Source: Salvelinus alpinus (taxonomy: Eukaryota > Chordata > Actinopteri > Salmoniformes > Salmonidae). From it: 64,000 bases of DNA. The DNA is taken from positions 15,018,076 to 15,082,075 of the forward strand of contig NC_092099.1 of assembly GCF_045679555.1 (NCBI RefSeq), given 5' to 3'. Each line of letters opens with the position of its first letter. Within the stretch, counting starts at the first letter, position 1. A program made the translations under genes and the position numbers. This document shows, one piece after another, positions 1 through 13,559 of this stretch. The notes beneath the pieces were generated by a model. That model saw only the letters and a list, made by a program, of their open reading frames with translations. It had not been told where the DNA came from and searched no databases.

Positions 1-359
1 TTGGCTAACTTGCTAGCTACTTCCAGACACAAATGACAGAATAGCTCACTCTGACCATTTTACTTGCCCATTCAGAGCTGGTTAGGCTGTTTTTATGTTA
101 TCCAGAGTGTTGGTAACTACAACAGTACTGCTCTCAACAATTTCCCTTTTTTTGCCAACGTTTACTGACACCGGCCATATTCAGCTGGTGTTGGTGTTCG
201 TAAATTCCTCAGTTATTCTGTGCTATGGCACACTCAGACGAGAGTGCTCTGAAATCAGAGTAGATAGCCAGAGCAAATTTACCAGCTAAATCTATCAACA
301 TTTGTCGCAGTGACATCATTAACATTCTATTGAAATGGTTACTTGCATAGTGGAGTCTT

Positions 360-662
360 TTGTTAAGACATGTAGCTAGCTAGCTAAACAATGAACCATA
401 ATCCCAATATATGATGTTACTACCCTGTATGAATCTGCAGGTAGCTAACCAACCAGGTTCAATGTTAGCTAACTAACTTTAGGCTACAACTAGCAAAGCA
501 AAATGCTCTGAGATATTACTACAGAGATCATACACGTAATGCTAGCTAGCAAGCCAGCCAGCTAATGTTAGCTAGCTAGCTAACAGTACACTTGAACTTT
601 AAATGAAAATGACTTTCTGACAAAATTAGAAAGGTGTAATATCTGAAAATGTAGCTAGCTAC
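360..662. repeat. GCTA-rich simple repeat stretch
   Basis: Short runs of the self-complementary tetranucleotide GCTA recur here (around 373-388, 541-552, 570-592 and 652-661). I see no gene in bases 1-815; open frames there are short and resemble nothing known. Similar GCTA runs occur near 23755-23770 and 23930-23950. Confidence 0.6.
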
Positions 663-819
663 AGTAGACTCTTACCCGTATACATGGATGGACGCCTCTT
701 CCTCTCTGTCACTGATGCCATGGTTGCCCTTAGTTTGAAGATGTAATCTTCTACTGATTTCAAACTCGGTCCTCCAGAAAGTGAAGAGCAACATTTATGC
801 AGTTTTACTACGCCATATA

Positions 820-2426
<1,607 letters not shown>

Positions 2427-2429
2427 TAT

Positions 2430-3125
2430 ATATTTTTAAATGCAGCGTTAGACAGGATTACGCTTGATCTGAATGAAAATAGGCCTTAATGTCAAGTGTC
2501 CCTGAACTTTTTTGTTGGTGTCATTGCACAATTATTGACTTGATTCTGGGCAACTTTTAGCTAAGTGCAGAAATGTATTCCTGCCAGTAAATCTGTGGTC
2601 GATCGTTGTCATGGCCACAGACTCGGTGGCAAAGCAGGAAATTCATGTTGCTGGCATCCAAGAGGTTGTGAGTTTAAATCCCAGGTGTGGTTGTGTCAGA
2701 AGTGTGCTTACCAATTTTGAGGTTAATTCCAGTCAATTCAGAAAGTTAACTAAATTCTACTTCATAATTTTGTAGCATTGAAAGTAATTGGAATTTCTGT
2801 ATACTTCCTGAATATAGTTTATTGTTGTATATTTACTGACAAAATGCAGTTCAGTTGTAGAAATAAATTAAAAGTTGTTTCCACTATTTTCACCGCAACT
2901 CAATAGCTGGTAGCTTACTATAAAAGAATAAGCGCCTCTAAAGTATCCTATAAGTTTAAATGCAATTGCAAGTGAGGCATGCCAAGTTAATTTGTAGGAC
3001 GGGCCAAAAAGTAGCCTTCCCAAGTGCATTGTGATGACAGTAAATATATAGCAGAACACTAATACAGTATCCTATTACTGTAGAAATGTACAGTAAAATG
3101 ACAAAAAATTCCCACTAAATTTACA
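2430..3125. other. No gene seen
   Basis: AT-rich intergenic sequence. Near 2655-2690 there is a short match to the tRNA B-box-like motif that also occurs in both arms of the inverted repeat at 3130-3940, so this may be a fragment of the same repeat family. Confidence 0.4.
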
Positions 3126-3129
3126 GCAA

Positions 3130-3940
3130 TGGCTAACAATTCAGTTTCATGTTATCACATGTTGAACCACATGATTTCACACGTGGAAAATGTGTTTATG
3201 GAAAACATCACGTGACAGTTCACGTGACATTTCACATGTGAAAACGTGTTTTTGGAGCACTTCACGTGATTATTATTTTTATTTCACATGCGATTCAAGT
3301 GCAATTTCATGTGTTATCGCCAAAGTACAACCCTACCAGGGATTTGAACTCACAACCTGCACTTGAAGTACACTGACCTTTCTGCAGCATTCACATACAC
3401 GTTCAATACTTAACAATACATCTCTGCACTTAGCAAAATAGTGTCATCTGCACTGTTATTTTAGTTATCAGTTATTCTGACTATTCTCTCATCATTGATT
3501 TCAGCAATTTGAGGGTTTTCTGTATAGTTGTCTAATGTTGGTGGAGTATATTATTCTGATTTAATGTTACTCCTGAATCACTATGATAAATATAATAGTT
3601 TTTCTTCAGTGTATTTTTAACAAAGCTGAGATCTACTTTGAAGTCCAAAGTGTAGGAATACAGGTGAAGTCAGTCATTGACACAGATCATAGAAGGATGA
3701 TTGAAATGCAGTGAACCAAGAGGTTGTGAGTTCAAATCCCAGGTAAGGACATAATGAATAATAATTAAAGTATAAACACACTATTTCACATATGAAAATC
3801 TGAAGTGTTCCAAAAACACATGTGAAATGTTACATGTGAAGGGTTCCAAAAACACATGGTTGTACATGATTTCACATGTGACAAATGTGTGGAAATGTCA
3901 CATGGGAAATCATGCGGTTTTTCCATGAGGGTTGTTAATG
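3130..3940. repeat. Foldback-like inverted repeat rich in CACGTG and CACATG
   Basis: The left arm (about 3130-3365) and right arm (about 3715-3940) are diverged inverted copies. Both carry strings of CACGTG/CACATGTG, the phrase TTTTTGGARCACTTCA, and a tRNA B-box-like stretch (GGGATTTGAACTCACAACCT on the left, its reverse complement at about 3720-3743). About 350 bp of unrelated AT-rich DNA lies between. No open frame or transposase is visible. It could be a non-autonomous foldback transposon or two head-to-head copies of one repeat. Confidence 0.6.
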
Positions 3941-3944
3941 ACCC

Positions 3945-6900
3945 CTTTGACTCAGGCCCTGGGAAACATGACCCTTGATACAAATTTGGTCTTCCACCCC
4001 GTTCTCTGTTTGGAATTCCAGGTGTCCAAGGTGACCAATACTGTCTGTTTGCACTTCCAACTTCCTTTATAAAAGCAGCCATTCCTCTCATCAGGCATAG
4101 ATTGGCAGTGGGAGAGGGGAAGGGTAAGGTTACTTTTATTAGTATGTTTTCATGTTGTTTATTTATCCCTTGAATGATTCTGAAATTGGACTATACAGAC
4201 AAAGGCGGGAGATGCAAATGGTGCCTGGTGGTCAGGCCCATTTCAGTAATGAGAAATCTGTTACTGTTTAAACCTTCAACATGGGAAAACATACACACTA
4301 CACATGGTTGAGTTTTCAACACTTCAGCTACCAAGGACTGCTCCTGCACCTCACAAGATAAAAGGAGAAAGTAGAGGATATGACTTCCATTGTGGTACAT
4401 TGTGAGGCTAATCAACTATGGGCAACCCCACTGTGTAAGCTGGGTCCTCCCGCTGCCCTGACCACTCTCTCACAATGCTAAGGGAGCAGTGGTGCAGAGG
4501 AGCCCCATAAATCTACTGGGGTGGATACATCTACCATAGCCTTACGCATACTGTATGAGACAATAACTAGGTTCAAATCTACAAGACAATGTCATACATT
4601 TAAGTTTGAGTAAACTGTGAGTGAAAACATTCAATGAAATGCAGGCAGTTTTCCAGTTCAGTAAAATAGCTTTTGCTGCGGTGTGATTCACGGAACCTAT
4701 GTCCTGCTGAGAGTGTTGCAGCATTCATCACTATGGCAACTCGCCCTTGGTAATCCCTTAGTTCAGTGTACCCAGTGTTTATACCTGGTTGTTTGTGTGG
4801 TGGGTATCCATACACAACCCCGAAAACAGCTGGTGGCTTATTTTCCCCTTTGTTTTAGCACACAAAACTAATTTACTGAAAAATAGCATATTTATTTGCT
4901 GACTAGTCAAGCACCAACTGTTGTTTGAAAATGTCATATGATTCATATAACCATTGGTCAATAAAAATACATGCATGCCATGAGTGTATGGAATTTTCGT
5001 AATGTATCACACATGATTGTGTATCCTGTGAACACGGATACGTTTTCCTTAATGGTTTTTAGCTTTGCAAGACCATTCCCTGTCAGACTGGGGCAGACTG
5101 TAGCTCTGAGCCTGTTCCTCTGCTGGGTACAGGAAGACACTGTTTATGTTGGGACCATCCATCCCTGGGCTCTCATGATTGAGCACATGTTTCCTTTGAA
5201 TTAGTCATGCTGGCTTTTGTCAGATGCGAGGGTATTTTTGAACAACAATGGCTTCCATGGGCAAGCTGCAGTAGACAATTACAATTGGAAAGAAGTCTTC
5301 CCTTTGGAACACTATACTGCTATTTAGGTTCACATCTGATGTGCTTGAGTGCATATTATTCAGCTGATAATGTCAGTATTGATGGGATTTTTCTTGTTTT
5401 TTGACACTTTGAAATAGTGTTTTTCGTTTACACATTGCACTCATTTTGTACGTTTAAATGTTGAATACCACATTGGTGTGCACAGAATATAATTGTGTTA
5501 TTAATCTATTATATATGTATTATAATTCAGAATGAGCAATTTTTGATGATATTATACATTTACCTTATTCAGTAATTACCTGCCGATGAGCCTTGTGATG
5601 CTATGCAAGAACAACCTGTGAGGCACATAGAGAGATGCATGGCTTTGTATCAAAGGAACACAATCCTGCAGTTTGCAGAGAGACAACAAAGGGGAGTCCC
5701 CCAGAACTCCCTGCCTCATCTGCTGGACCTGCCTGAGAAAGAATGCAGTGAGTTCCGTGCGGTCCCAGTCCCCTCATTGTTTATTCAGAGGCACACCTCC
5801 CTCAGAGGAGTCGTAAATGGAGGCAGTGCTTTGTGAGGAGGACCAGAGCAGATTTACTGCTAGGGGTTCCTCCACAAAGGGCCTTGTCACTGTCACAACA
5901 GGAGCAGACGAGGAGCTCTCCCTTTCACACAGTGTGATTTAACACCACGCTTCACACAGCCACTGGTGCAGACAAAACTATCTGGCTACAGACTTTTCAT
6001 TGGGGCCTTCAGCTTCAGCCACACTCACTGATTTTAAGGGATGCCGAGAGAGAGGATTGTGCGGGTGGTGTCGCAATAGTGACACAATGATTACGCCAGA
6101 GACTGTGCTCTGTGGCGTTTCACGGTGAATTTGTCTCAGATAACACTCTATCACCCCTGTTTCAGATGTCAGACTGAATTAAGATGAATATGCAAACATA
6201 AGCATGACAAATCTGTCCGAGTGATGTTTTGATAAGGACAAAGAACAACCTGATATGCATGTAGCCAGGATATCGCCCCAAACACAGATGTTTGAAATCA
6301 TTATGACGTGATCATGTAACCAGTGATCCTCTCCTTGCATAGTGAAGAATGGGAGTGCGATTTATTAGAGCTACACCAAGGTGGATTACAAAAGGCATCC
6401 AACTTAAAACGAATCTCATGAATGAGAATGCTTTGAAATCCCTTTGAACCTACTTCCTCATGTGCAGACCTGAAGATAGAGTATGACAATAGGCTAAGTA
6501 TGTAATAACTGAGGTGGACAGATGGCATGATAATGACTGAGGAGTTCTGTACTCCTTAGTGGTCTAATAGTGCATCTGTCATTGCATTGCATAGCAGTGA
6601 CCAGTCCAGGATTGTTAGATGGGGTGTAACAGCAGTTGTCTAAATGCCTTTATGAGTGCCATGCCTGCTGTGCTCTTTGGGCTGTGTCCGATAACTTGTG
6701 GGTTTGATTTCTTTAGCCAGTCAGCTTTGATTTCACCACAGTGTAACTTCAGAGGTTAGTCCTTCAATCTCAAAAGCAGCTTGGGTGACAGGTCCGCAAA
6801 ATCCAAACGGCAGTGTTACAAAGGTGCCTGAACAAAGCAATCAAGTCTGATCGCAAAAGTACTAAAAGTTATCTATTTTTTTCTATATAAATCACCAATC

Positions 6901-7305
6901 TTTAGAGGGATTATAGAATATATAAAATGTATATAATTGTTTGAACATTATGGAAAATAAATGTTGAATTAGGTGCACCCAAATAGCACACGCTCATTTT
7001 CAAATCATGTTTGACATTTTGCACCACAGCTTGACTACGCAGGGGCCCATATCAGCCTCAGACATCCTTCCTCTCTTTAGCATCTGGTAAAAAACAAAAA
7101 CATTGCTTCTGAAAGATAGCGACAGTTGGGGCATGACATGCATGCTTAATAAATATATGCCACTGAGATGTACCACACAAAAAATGTTACAGCAGTTTAC
7201 TTGGGGTCAGTCTTTGTGTACAGGACTCATCGTTGTATTTTGAGCATACAAAGTTGCAAATGTTGTAAGAAGACAAACCACGTATAAAGGCAAAAGCTCC
7301 CTCCT
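3945..7305. other. No recognisable gene or element
   Basis: I read this 3.4-kb intergenic stretch on both strands and found only short open frames with no domain I recognise, and no clear terminal repeats. It may contain decayed repeats that I cannot identify. Confidence 0.4.
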
Positions 7306-7427
7306 GCTACAGATGTAGGATCTTAGTTTGATCATTCTTTTGTTGCTGAGAATTTTCTTGCAAAGCAGGAAATGCAAACTTGTAGCGTATTTGAGTTTTA
7401 AAAAGGCTTCTAATGTTTAGAAATATC

Positions 7428-7941
7428 TGTCATGTTTTGTCTTTGATCATGTCTTGTCCCTGTGCTTCCCTCTGCTGGTCTTATTAGGTTCTTTCTCTTT
7501 CTCTCTCTCTATCGTTCCGTTCATGCTCCCAGCTGTTTCTCATTCTCCCTACGACCTCATTTACTCTTTCACACCTGTCCCCTATTTTGCCCTCTGATTA
7601 GAGTCCCTATTTCTCCCTCTGTTTTCCGCTCCTGTCCTTGTCGGATTCTTGTTTGATGTTTGCAGTTCCTGTGTCTTGTTCCGCCCTGTCGTGTTCTTTT
7701 ACCTTCTTCAGATGCTGCGTGTGAGCAGGTGTCTATGTCAGCTACGGCCTGTGCCTTCCTGAAGCGACCTGCAGTCTGTGGTCGCGTCTCCAGTCGTTCC
7801 TCTCTATTGACGAGAGGATTTCAGTTTCCTGTTTTGGATTTCCATTGATTTATATCCAGGAGTATCATTATTTGTTTTATACTGGAATAAAGACTCTGTT
7901 ACTATTACGTCGCTTTTGGGTCCTCATTCATCTGCATAACA
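7428..7941 (+). repeat. 5' LTR of chromovirus A
   Basis: 514 bp, TG...CA bounded, preceded by target duplicate ATATC. It contains an AATAAA at about 7886-7891 near its 3' end, a likely LTR polyadenylation signal, and a long pyrimidine-rich U3. Confidence 0.95.
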
Positions 7942-7958
7942 GAAGAATCCGACCAAGA

Positions 7959-8879
7959 ATGGACCCAGCGACTACGGATTCTCTCAACACTGCCGTCGAG
8001 TTCCAGGGAGCTATGCTCGGCAGACACGAGCAGGAATTGTTTGCTGCTCGTCATGCCGTTGAGACCCTGGCCGCTCAGGTCTCCGATCTCTCTGGACAGT
8101 TTCAGAGTCTTCGTCTCGTGCCACCAGCTACTTCCTGGTCTTCCGAGTCTCCGGAACCTAGGGTTAATAACCCACCATGTTACTCTGGGCAGCCCACTGA
8201 GTGTCGCTCCTTTCTCACCCAGTGTGATATTGTGTTCTCTCTCCAGCCCAACACGTACTCAAGAGAGAGAGCTCGGATCGCTTACGTCATATCACTCCTT
8301 ACTGGTCGGGCTCGGGAGTGGGGCACAGCTATCTGGGAGGCAAGGGCTGAGTGTTCTAACGATTATCAGAACTTTAAAGAGGAGATGATACGGGTTTTTG
8401 ATCGTTCAGTTTTTGGGAAGGAGGCTTCCAGGGCCCTGGCTTCCCTATGTCAAGGTGATCGATCCATAACGGATTACTCTATAGAGTTTCGCACTCTTGC
8501 TGCCTCCAGTGACTGGAACGAGCCGGCGTTGCTCGCTCGTTTTCTGGAGGGACTTCACGCTGAGGTTAAGGATGAGATTCTCTCCCGGGAGGTTCCTTCC
8601 AGCGTGGACTCTTTGATTGCACTCGCCATCCGCATAGAACGACGGATAGATCTTCGTCATCGAGCTCGTGGAAGAGAGCTCGCGTTAACGGTGCTTCCCC
8701 TCTCCGCATCTCAACCATCTCCTCCCACCGGCTCAGAGACTGAGCCCATGCAGCTGGGAGGTATTCGCATCTCGACTAAGGAGAGGGAACGGAGAATCAC
8801 CAACCGCCTTTGCCTCTATTGCGGTTCTGCTGGACATTTTGTCATGTCATGTCCAGTAAAAGCCAGAGCTCATCAGTAA
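7959..8879 (+). CDS. Gag-like protein, chromovirus A
   Basis: Gag packages element RNA into cytoplasmic particles. I chose the ATG at 7959, 18 bases after the 5' LTR; the frame is open further upstream but only into the LTR. The product is 306 residues. It starts [15 protein letters not shown] and has a helical capsid-like middle (phrases such as [12 protein letters not shown] and [15 protein letters not shown]). It ends in a CCHC zinc knuckle ([14 protein letters not shown], about residues 286-299). The frame overlaps the pol frame from at least 8810 to 8879, with pol in the -1 frame, so pol probably needs -1 ribosomal frameshifting. I could not pick out a convincing slippery heptamer. Confidence 0.88.
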   Translation: MDPATTDSLNTAVEFQGAMLGRHEQELFAARHAVETLAAQVSDLSGQFQSLRLVPPATSWSSESPEPRVNNPPCYSGQPTECRSFLTQCDIVFSLQPNTYSRERARIAYVISLLTGRAREWGTAIWEARAECSNDYQNFKEEMIRVFDRSVFGKEASRALASLCQGDRSITDYSIEFRTLAASSDWNEPALLARFLEGLHAEVKDEILSREVPSSVDSLIALAIRIERRIDLRHRARGRELALTVLPLSASQPSPPTGSETEPMQLGGIRISTKERERRITNRLCLYCGSAGHFVMSCPVKARAHQ

Positions 8880-11800
8880 GCGGAGGGCTACTGGTGAGCG
8901 CTACTACTCAGGTCTCTCCATCAAGATCCTGTACTACCTTGTCGGTCCATCTACGCTGGACCGGTTCGGCTGCTTCCTGCAGTGCCTTGATAGACTCAGG
9001 GGCTGAGGGTTGTTTTATGGACGAAGCATGGGCTCGGAAACATGACATTCCTCTCAGACAGTTAGGGAAGCCCACGCCCATGTTCGCCTTAGATGGTAGT
9101 CCTCTCCCCAGTATCAGATGTGAGACACTACCTTTAACCCTCACAGTATCTGGTAACCACAGTGAGACCATTTCCTTTTTGATTTTTCGTTCACCTTTTA
9201 CACCTGTTGTTTTGGGTCATCCCTGGCTAGTATGTCATAATCCTTCTATTAATTGGTCTAGTAATTCTATTCTATCCTGGAACGTTTCTTGTCATGTGAA
9301 GTGTTTAATGTCTGCTATCCCTCCTGTGTCTTCTGTCCCCTCTACTCAGGAGGAACCTGGTGATTTGACAGGAGTGCCGGAGGAATATCATGATCTGCGC
9401 ACGGTCTTCAGTCGGTCCAGAGCCAGCTCCCTTCCTCCTCACCGGTCGTATGATTGTTGTATTGATCTCCTTCCGGGGACCACTCCCCCTCGGGGTAGAC
9501 TATACTCTCTGTCGGCTCCCGAACGTAAGGCTCTCGAGGATTATCTGTCTGTTTCTCTCGACGCCGGTACCGTGGTGCCTTCTTCCTCTCCCGCCGGAGC
9601 GGGATTTTTCTTTGTTAAGAAGAAGGACGGTACTCTGCGCCCCTGCGTGGATTATCGAGGGCTGAATGACATAACGGTTAAGAATCGTTATCCGCTTCCC
9701 CTTATGTCGTCAGCCTTCGAGATTTTGCAGGGAGCCAGGTGCTTTACTAAGTTGGACCTTCGTAACGCTTACCATCTCGTACGCATCAGAGAGGGGGACG
9801 AGTGGAAAACGGCGTTTAACACTCCGTTAGGGCATTTTGAATACCGGGTTCTGCCGTTCGGTCTCGCTAATGCTCCAGCTGTCTTTCAGGCATTAGTTAA
9901 TGATGTACTGAGAGACATGCTGAACATTTTTGTCTTCGTTTACCTTGACGATATCCTGATTTTTTCACCGTCACTCGAGATTCATGTTCAGCACGTTCGA
10001 CGTGTACTCCAGCGCCTTTTAGAGAATTGTCTCTACGTGAAGGCTGAGAAGTGCGCCTTTCATGTCTCCTCTGTCACTTTTCTCGGTTCTGTTATTTCCG
10101 CTGAAGGCATTCAGATGGATCCCGCTAAGGTCCAGGCTGTCAGCGATTGGCCCGTCCCTAAGTCACGTGTCGAGTTGCAGCGTTTTCTCGGTTTCGCTAA
10201 TTTCTATCGGCGTTTCATTCGTAATTTCGGTCAAGTGGCTGCCCCTCTCACCGCTCTGACTTCTGTCAAGACTTGCTTTAAGTGGTCCGGTTCCGCCCAG
10301 GGAGCTTTTGATCTCCTCAAGAAGCGTTTTACATCCGCTCCTATCCTTGTTACTCCTGACGTCACTAAACAATTCATTGTCGAGGTTGACGCTTCAGAGG
10401 TGGGCGTGGGAGCCATTCTGTCTCAGCGCTTCCAGTCTGACGATAAGGTCCATCCTTGCGCTTACTTTTCTCATCGCCTGTCGCCATCGGAACGCAACTA
10501 TGATGTGGGTAACCGCGAACTGCTCGCCATCCGCTTAGCCATAGGCGAATGGCGACAGTGGTTGGAGGGGGCGACCGTCCCTTTTGTCGTTTGGACTGAC
10601 CATAAGAACCTTGAGTACATCCGTTCGGCCAAACGACTTAATGCACGTCAAGCTCGTTGGGCGTTGTTTTTCGCTCGTTTCGAGTTCGTGATTTCCTATC
10701 GTCCGGGAAATAAGAACACCAAGCCTGATGCCTTATCCCGTCTCTTTAGTTCTTCTGTGGCTTCTACCGACCCCGAGGGGATTCTCCCTGAAGGGCGTGT
10801 TGTCGGGTTGACTGTCTGGGGAATTGAGAGACAGGTAAAGCAAGCACTCACTCACACTGCGTCGCCGCGCGCTTGTCCTAGTAACCTTCTGTTCGTTCCT
10901 GTCTCTACTCGTCTGGCTGTTCTTCAGTGGGCTCACTCTGCCAAGTTAGCTGGCCACCCCGGCGTTCGGGGTACGCTTGCTTCTATTCGCCAGCGGTTTT
11001 GGTGGCCTACTCAGGAGCGGGACACGCGTCGTTTCGTGGCTGCTTGTTCGGACTGCGCGCAGACTAAGTCAGGTAACTCTCCTCCTGCCGGTCGTCTCAG
11101 ACCGCTTCCCATTCCTTCTCGACCATGGTCTCACATCGCCTTAGACTTTATTACCGGTCTGCCTTCGTCTGCGGGGAAGACTGTGATTCTTACGGTTATC
11201 GATAGGTTCTCTAAGGCGGCACATTTCATTCCCCTCGCTAAGCTTCCTTCCGCTAAGGAGACGGCACAAATCATCATTGAGAATGTGTTCAGAATTCATG
11301 GCCTCCCGTTAGACGCCGTTTCAGACAGAGGTCCGCAATTCACGTCACAGTTTTGGAGGGAGTTCTGTCGTTTGATTGGTGCTTCCGTCAGTCTCTCTTC
11401 CGGGTTTCATCCCCAGTCTAACGGTCAAGCAGAAAGGGCCAATCAGTCGATTGGTCGCATTTTACGCAGCCTTTCGTTTCGAAACCCTGCGTCTTGGGCA
11501 GAACAGCTCCCCTGGGCTGAGTACGCTCACAACTCGCTTCCTTCGTCTGCTACCGGGCTGTCCCCGTTTCAGAGTAGTCTTGGCTACCAGCCTCCTCTGT
11601 TTTCGTCCCAGCTCGCCGAGTCCAGCGTTCCCTCCGCTCAGGCTTTTGTCCAACGTTGTGAGCGCACCTGGAGGAGGGTCAGGTCTGCACTTTGCCGTTA
11701 CAGGGCGCAGACTGTGAGAGCCGCCAATAAGCGTAGGATTAAGAGTCCTAGGTATTGTCGCGGTCAGAGAGTGTGGCTTTCCACTCGTAACCTTCCCCTT

Positions 11801-12199
11801 ACGACAGCTTCTCGCAAGTTGACTCCGCGGTTCATTGGTCCGTTCCGTGTCTCTCAGGTCGTCAATCCTGTCGCTGTGCGACTGCTTCTTCCGCAACATC
11901 TTCGTCGCGTCCACCCTGTCTTCCATGTCTCCTGTGTCAAGCCTTTTCTTCGCGCCCCCGTTCGTCTTCCCTCCCCCCCCCCCGTCCTTGTCGAGGGCGC
12001 TCCTATTTACAAGGTACGGAAGATCATGGACATGCGTTCTCGGGGACGTGGTCACCAGTACTTAGTGGATTGGGAGGGTTACGGTCCTGAGGAGAGGAGT
12101 TGGGTTCCATCTCGGGACGTGCTGGACCGTTCGTTGATCGATGATTTCCTTCGTTGCCGCCAGGGTTCCTCCTCGAGTGCGCCAGGAGGCGCTCGGTGA
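8810..12199 (+). CDS. Pol polyprotein with C-terminal chromodomain, chromovirus A
   Basis: This is an uninterrupted 1129-codon frame. In order it has: aspartic protease ([12 protein letters not shown], about residue 61); reverse transcriptase with YLDDIL (about residue 377); RNase H ([16 protein letters not shown], about residue 523); integrase with its HHCC zinc region (about residues 705-755) and DDE core ([27 protein letters not shown], about residues 777-875); and a chromodomain ([17 protein letters not shown], about residues 1083-1099). The chromodomain marks a Ty3/gypsy chromovirus and in the family directs integration to modified chromatin. The 5' limit is uncertain: the first residues overlap gag and are likely reached by a -1 frameshift rather than by their own start codon. 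Confidence 0.93.
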   Translation: MPLLRFCWTFCHVMSSKSQSSSVSGGLLVSATTQVSPSRSCTTLSVHLRWTGSAASCSALIDSGAEGCFMDEAWARKHDIPLRQLGKPTPMFALDGSPLPSIRCETLPLTLTVSGNHSETISFLIFRSPFTPVVLGHPWLVCHNPSINWSSNSILSWNVSCHVKCLMSAIPPVSSVPSTQEEPGDLTGVPEEYHDLRTVFSRSRASSLPPHRSYDCCIDLLPGTTPPRGRLYSLSAPERKALEDYLSVSLDAGTVVPSSSPAGAGFFFVKKKDGTLRPCVDYRGLNDITVKNRYPLPLMSSAFEILQGARCFTKLDLRNAYHLVRIREGDEWKTAFNTPLGHFEYRVLPFGLANAPAVFQALVNDVLRDMLNIFVFVYLDDILIFSPSLEIHVQHVRRVLQRLLENCLYVKAEKCAFHVSSVTFLGSVISAEGIQMDPAKVQAVSDWPVPKSRVELQRFLGFANFYRRFIRNFGQVAAPLTALTSVKTCFKWSGSAQGAFDLLKKRFTSAPILVTPDVTKQFIVEVDASEVGVGAILSQRFQSDDKVHPCAYFSHRLSPSERNYDVGNRELLAIRLAIGEWRQWLEGATVPFVVWTDHKNLEYIRSAKRLNARQARWALFFARFEFVISYRPGNKNTKPDALSRLFSSSVASTDPEGILPEGRVVGLTVWGIERQVKQALTHTASPRACPSNLLFVPVSTRLAVLQWAHSAKLAGHPGVRGTLASIRQRFWWPTQERDTRRFVAACSDCAQTKSGNSPPAGRLRPLPIPSRPWSHIALDFITGLPSSAGKTVILTVIDRFSKAAHFIPLAKLPSAKETAQIIIENVFRIHGLPLDAVSDRGPQFTSQFWREFCRLIGASVSLSSGFHPQSNGQAERANQSIGRILRSLSFRNPASWAEQLPWAEYAHNSLPSSATGLSPFQSSLGYQPPLFSSQLAESSVPSAQAFVQRCERTWRRVRSALCRYRAQTVRAANKRRIKSPRYCRGQRVWLSTRNLPLTTASRKLTPRFIGPFRVSQVVNPVAVRLLLPQHLRRVHPVFHVSCVKPFLRAPVRLPSPPPVLVEGAPIYKVRKIMDMRSRGRGHQYLVDWEGYGPEERSWVPSRDVLDRSLIDDFLRCRQGSSSSAPGGAR

Positions 12200-12211
12200 G
12201 TGGGGGGGTAC

Positions 12212-12725
12212 TGTCATGTTTTGTCTTTGATCATGTCTTGTCCCTGTGCTTCCCTCTGCTGGTCTTATTAGGTTCTTTCTCTTTCTCTCTCTCTATCGTT
12301 CCGTTCATGCTCCCAGCTGTTTCTCATTCTCCCTACGACCTCATTTACTCTTTCACACCTGTCCCCTATTTTGCCCTCTGATTAGAGTCCCTATTTCTCC
12401 CTCTGTTTTCCGCTCCTGTCCTTGTCGGATTCTTGTTTGATGTTTGCAGTTCCTGTGTCTTGTTCCGCCCTGTCGTGTTCTTTTACCTTCTTCAGATGCT
12501 GCGTGTGAGCAGGTGTCTATGTCAGCTACGGCCTGTGCCTTCCTGAAGCGACCTGCAGTCTGTGGTCGCGTCTCCAGTCGTTCCTCTCTATTGACGAGAG
12601 GATTTCAGTTTCCTGTTTTGGATTTCCATTGATTTATATCCAGGAGTATCATTATTTGTTTTATACTGGAATAAAGACTCTGTTACTATTACGTCGCTTT
12701 TGGGTCCTCATTCATCTGCATAACA
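12212..12725 (+). repeat. 3' LTR of chromovirus A
   Basis: 514 bp, identical by eye to the 5' LTR. It follows a polypurine tract and is followed by target duplicate ATATC (12726-12730). Confidence 0.95.
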
Positions 12726-13559
12726 ATATCCACTTGGAAATTTCAGACTTGATTTCCCTCACAAAAAATGTATCAACCCCTACAACAATTTCCATTAATC
12801 ATAATCCACATAATAACTATTGCTGCAGGACTTCTTTTCCTGCTGTAGCAAACCGGCTCAAATTAAGATCCTACATCTGTATACAAATGACTCAAATGTA
12901 AAAGCAAATATGTAGAGAAAGGCTCTCTCATCTGTGAACACCCACCTGTGTCCCTCCTCAATATGCACCGTCTCTCAGGTTACCCCCTATCATTGACATG
13001 AGAAAATCTGACATAGCAGACTGACCTCTTCTGACAGCTCACATTACACAGCCACCCAGGGCTATAGTGGACATGAAAGCCCTGGCTGGCCCTGCTGTTT
13101 ATCTGGTTCATTTTTTTATTTCTATACTAGTTTGGTAATTAAAGGCTACACCTCATACAATGCATTCGGAAATGATTCAGACCCCATCCCCTTTTTCACA
13201 TTTTGTTAAGTTACAGCTTCATTCTAAAATGGATTAAATAAACAATTTTCCTCATCAATCTACACACAATACTCCATAATGACAAAGCGAAAACAGGTTT
13301 TAAGAAATTGTTAGCAAATTTATTACAAATAAAAAACAGAACCTTATTTACATAAGTATTCAGACCCTTTGCTATGAGACTCGAAATTGAGCTCAGTTGA
13401 ATCCTGTTTCCATTGATAATCCTTGAGATGTTTCTACAACTTGATTGGAGTCCACCGGTGTTACATTTAATTGATTGGACATGATTTGGAGAGAAACACA
13501 CCTGTCTATATAATGTCCCACAGTTGACAAGTCACTCTGACAGAGCTCCAGCGCTCCTC

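Larger units (their letters stand above)
7428..12725 (+). mobile_element. Ty3/gypsy chromovirus A, full length
   Basis: A complete LTR retrotransposon of 5298 bp flanked by the 5-bp target duplication ATATC (7423-7427 and 12726-12730). The LTRs begin TGTCATG and end ATAACA. I saw no difference between the two 514-bp LTRs, which points to a very recent insertion. Order inside: gag, protease, reverse transcriptase, RNase H, integrase, chromodomain, then a G-rich polypurine tract (about 12199-12209) against the 3' LTR. Both main frames are open throughout, so this copy may be mobilisation-competent. Confidence 0.96.
7310..12879. mobile_element. TA-flanked MITE split by a chromovirus
   Basis: The left end CAGATGTAGGATCTTAGTTT (from 7310) is an inverted match to the right end TCAAATTAAGATCCTACATC (about 12858-12877), and both outer edges abut TA. 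Only about 270 bp belong to this element: the chromovirus at 7428-12725 interrupts it. It has no coding capacity. The TA target and short inverted ends suggest a Tc1/mariner-type miniature element. Confidence 0.75.

Noticed and set aside
5603..5836. 77-codon open frame in the upstream intergenic region
   Set aside because: Isolated, no recognisable domain, no splice or promoter context.
11462..12055. 197-codon minus-strand open frame
   Set aside because: It lies wholly opposite the integrase and chromodomain part of chromovirus A pol and resembles nothing.
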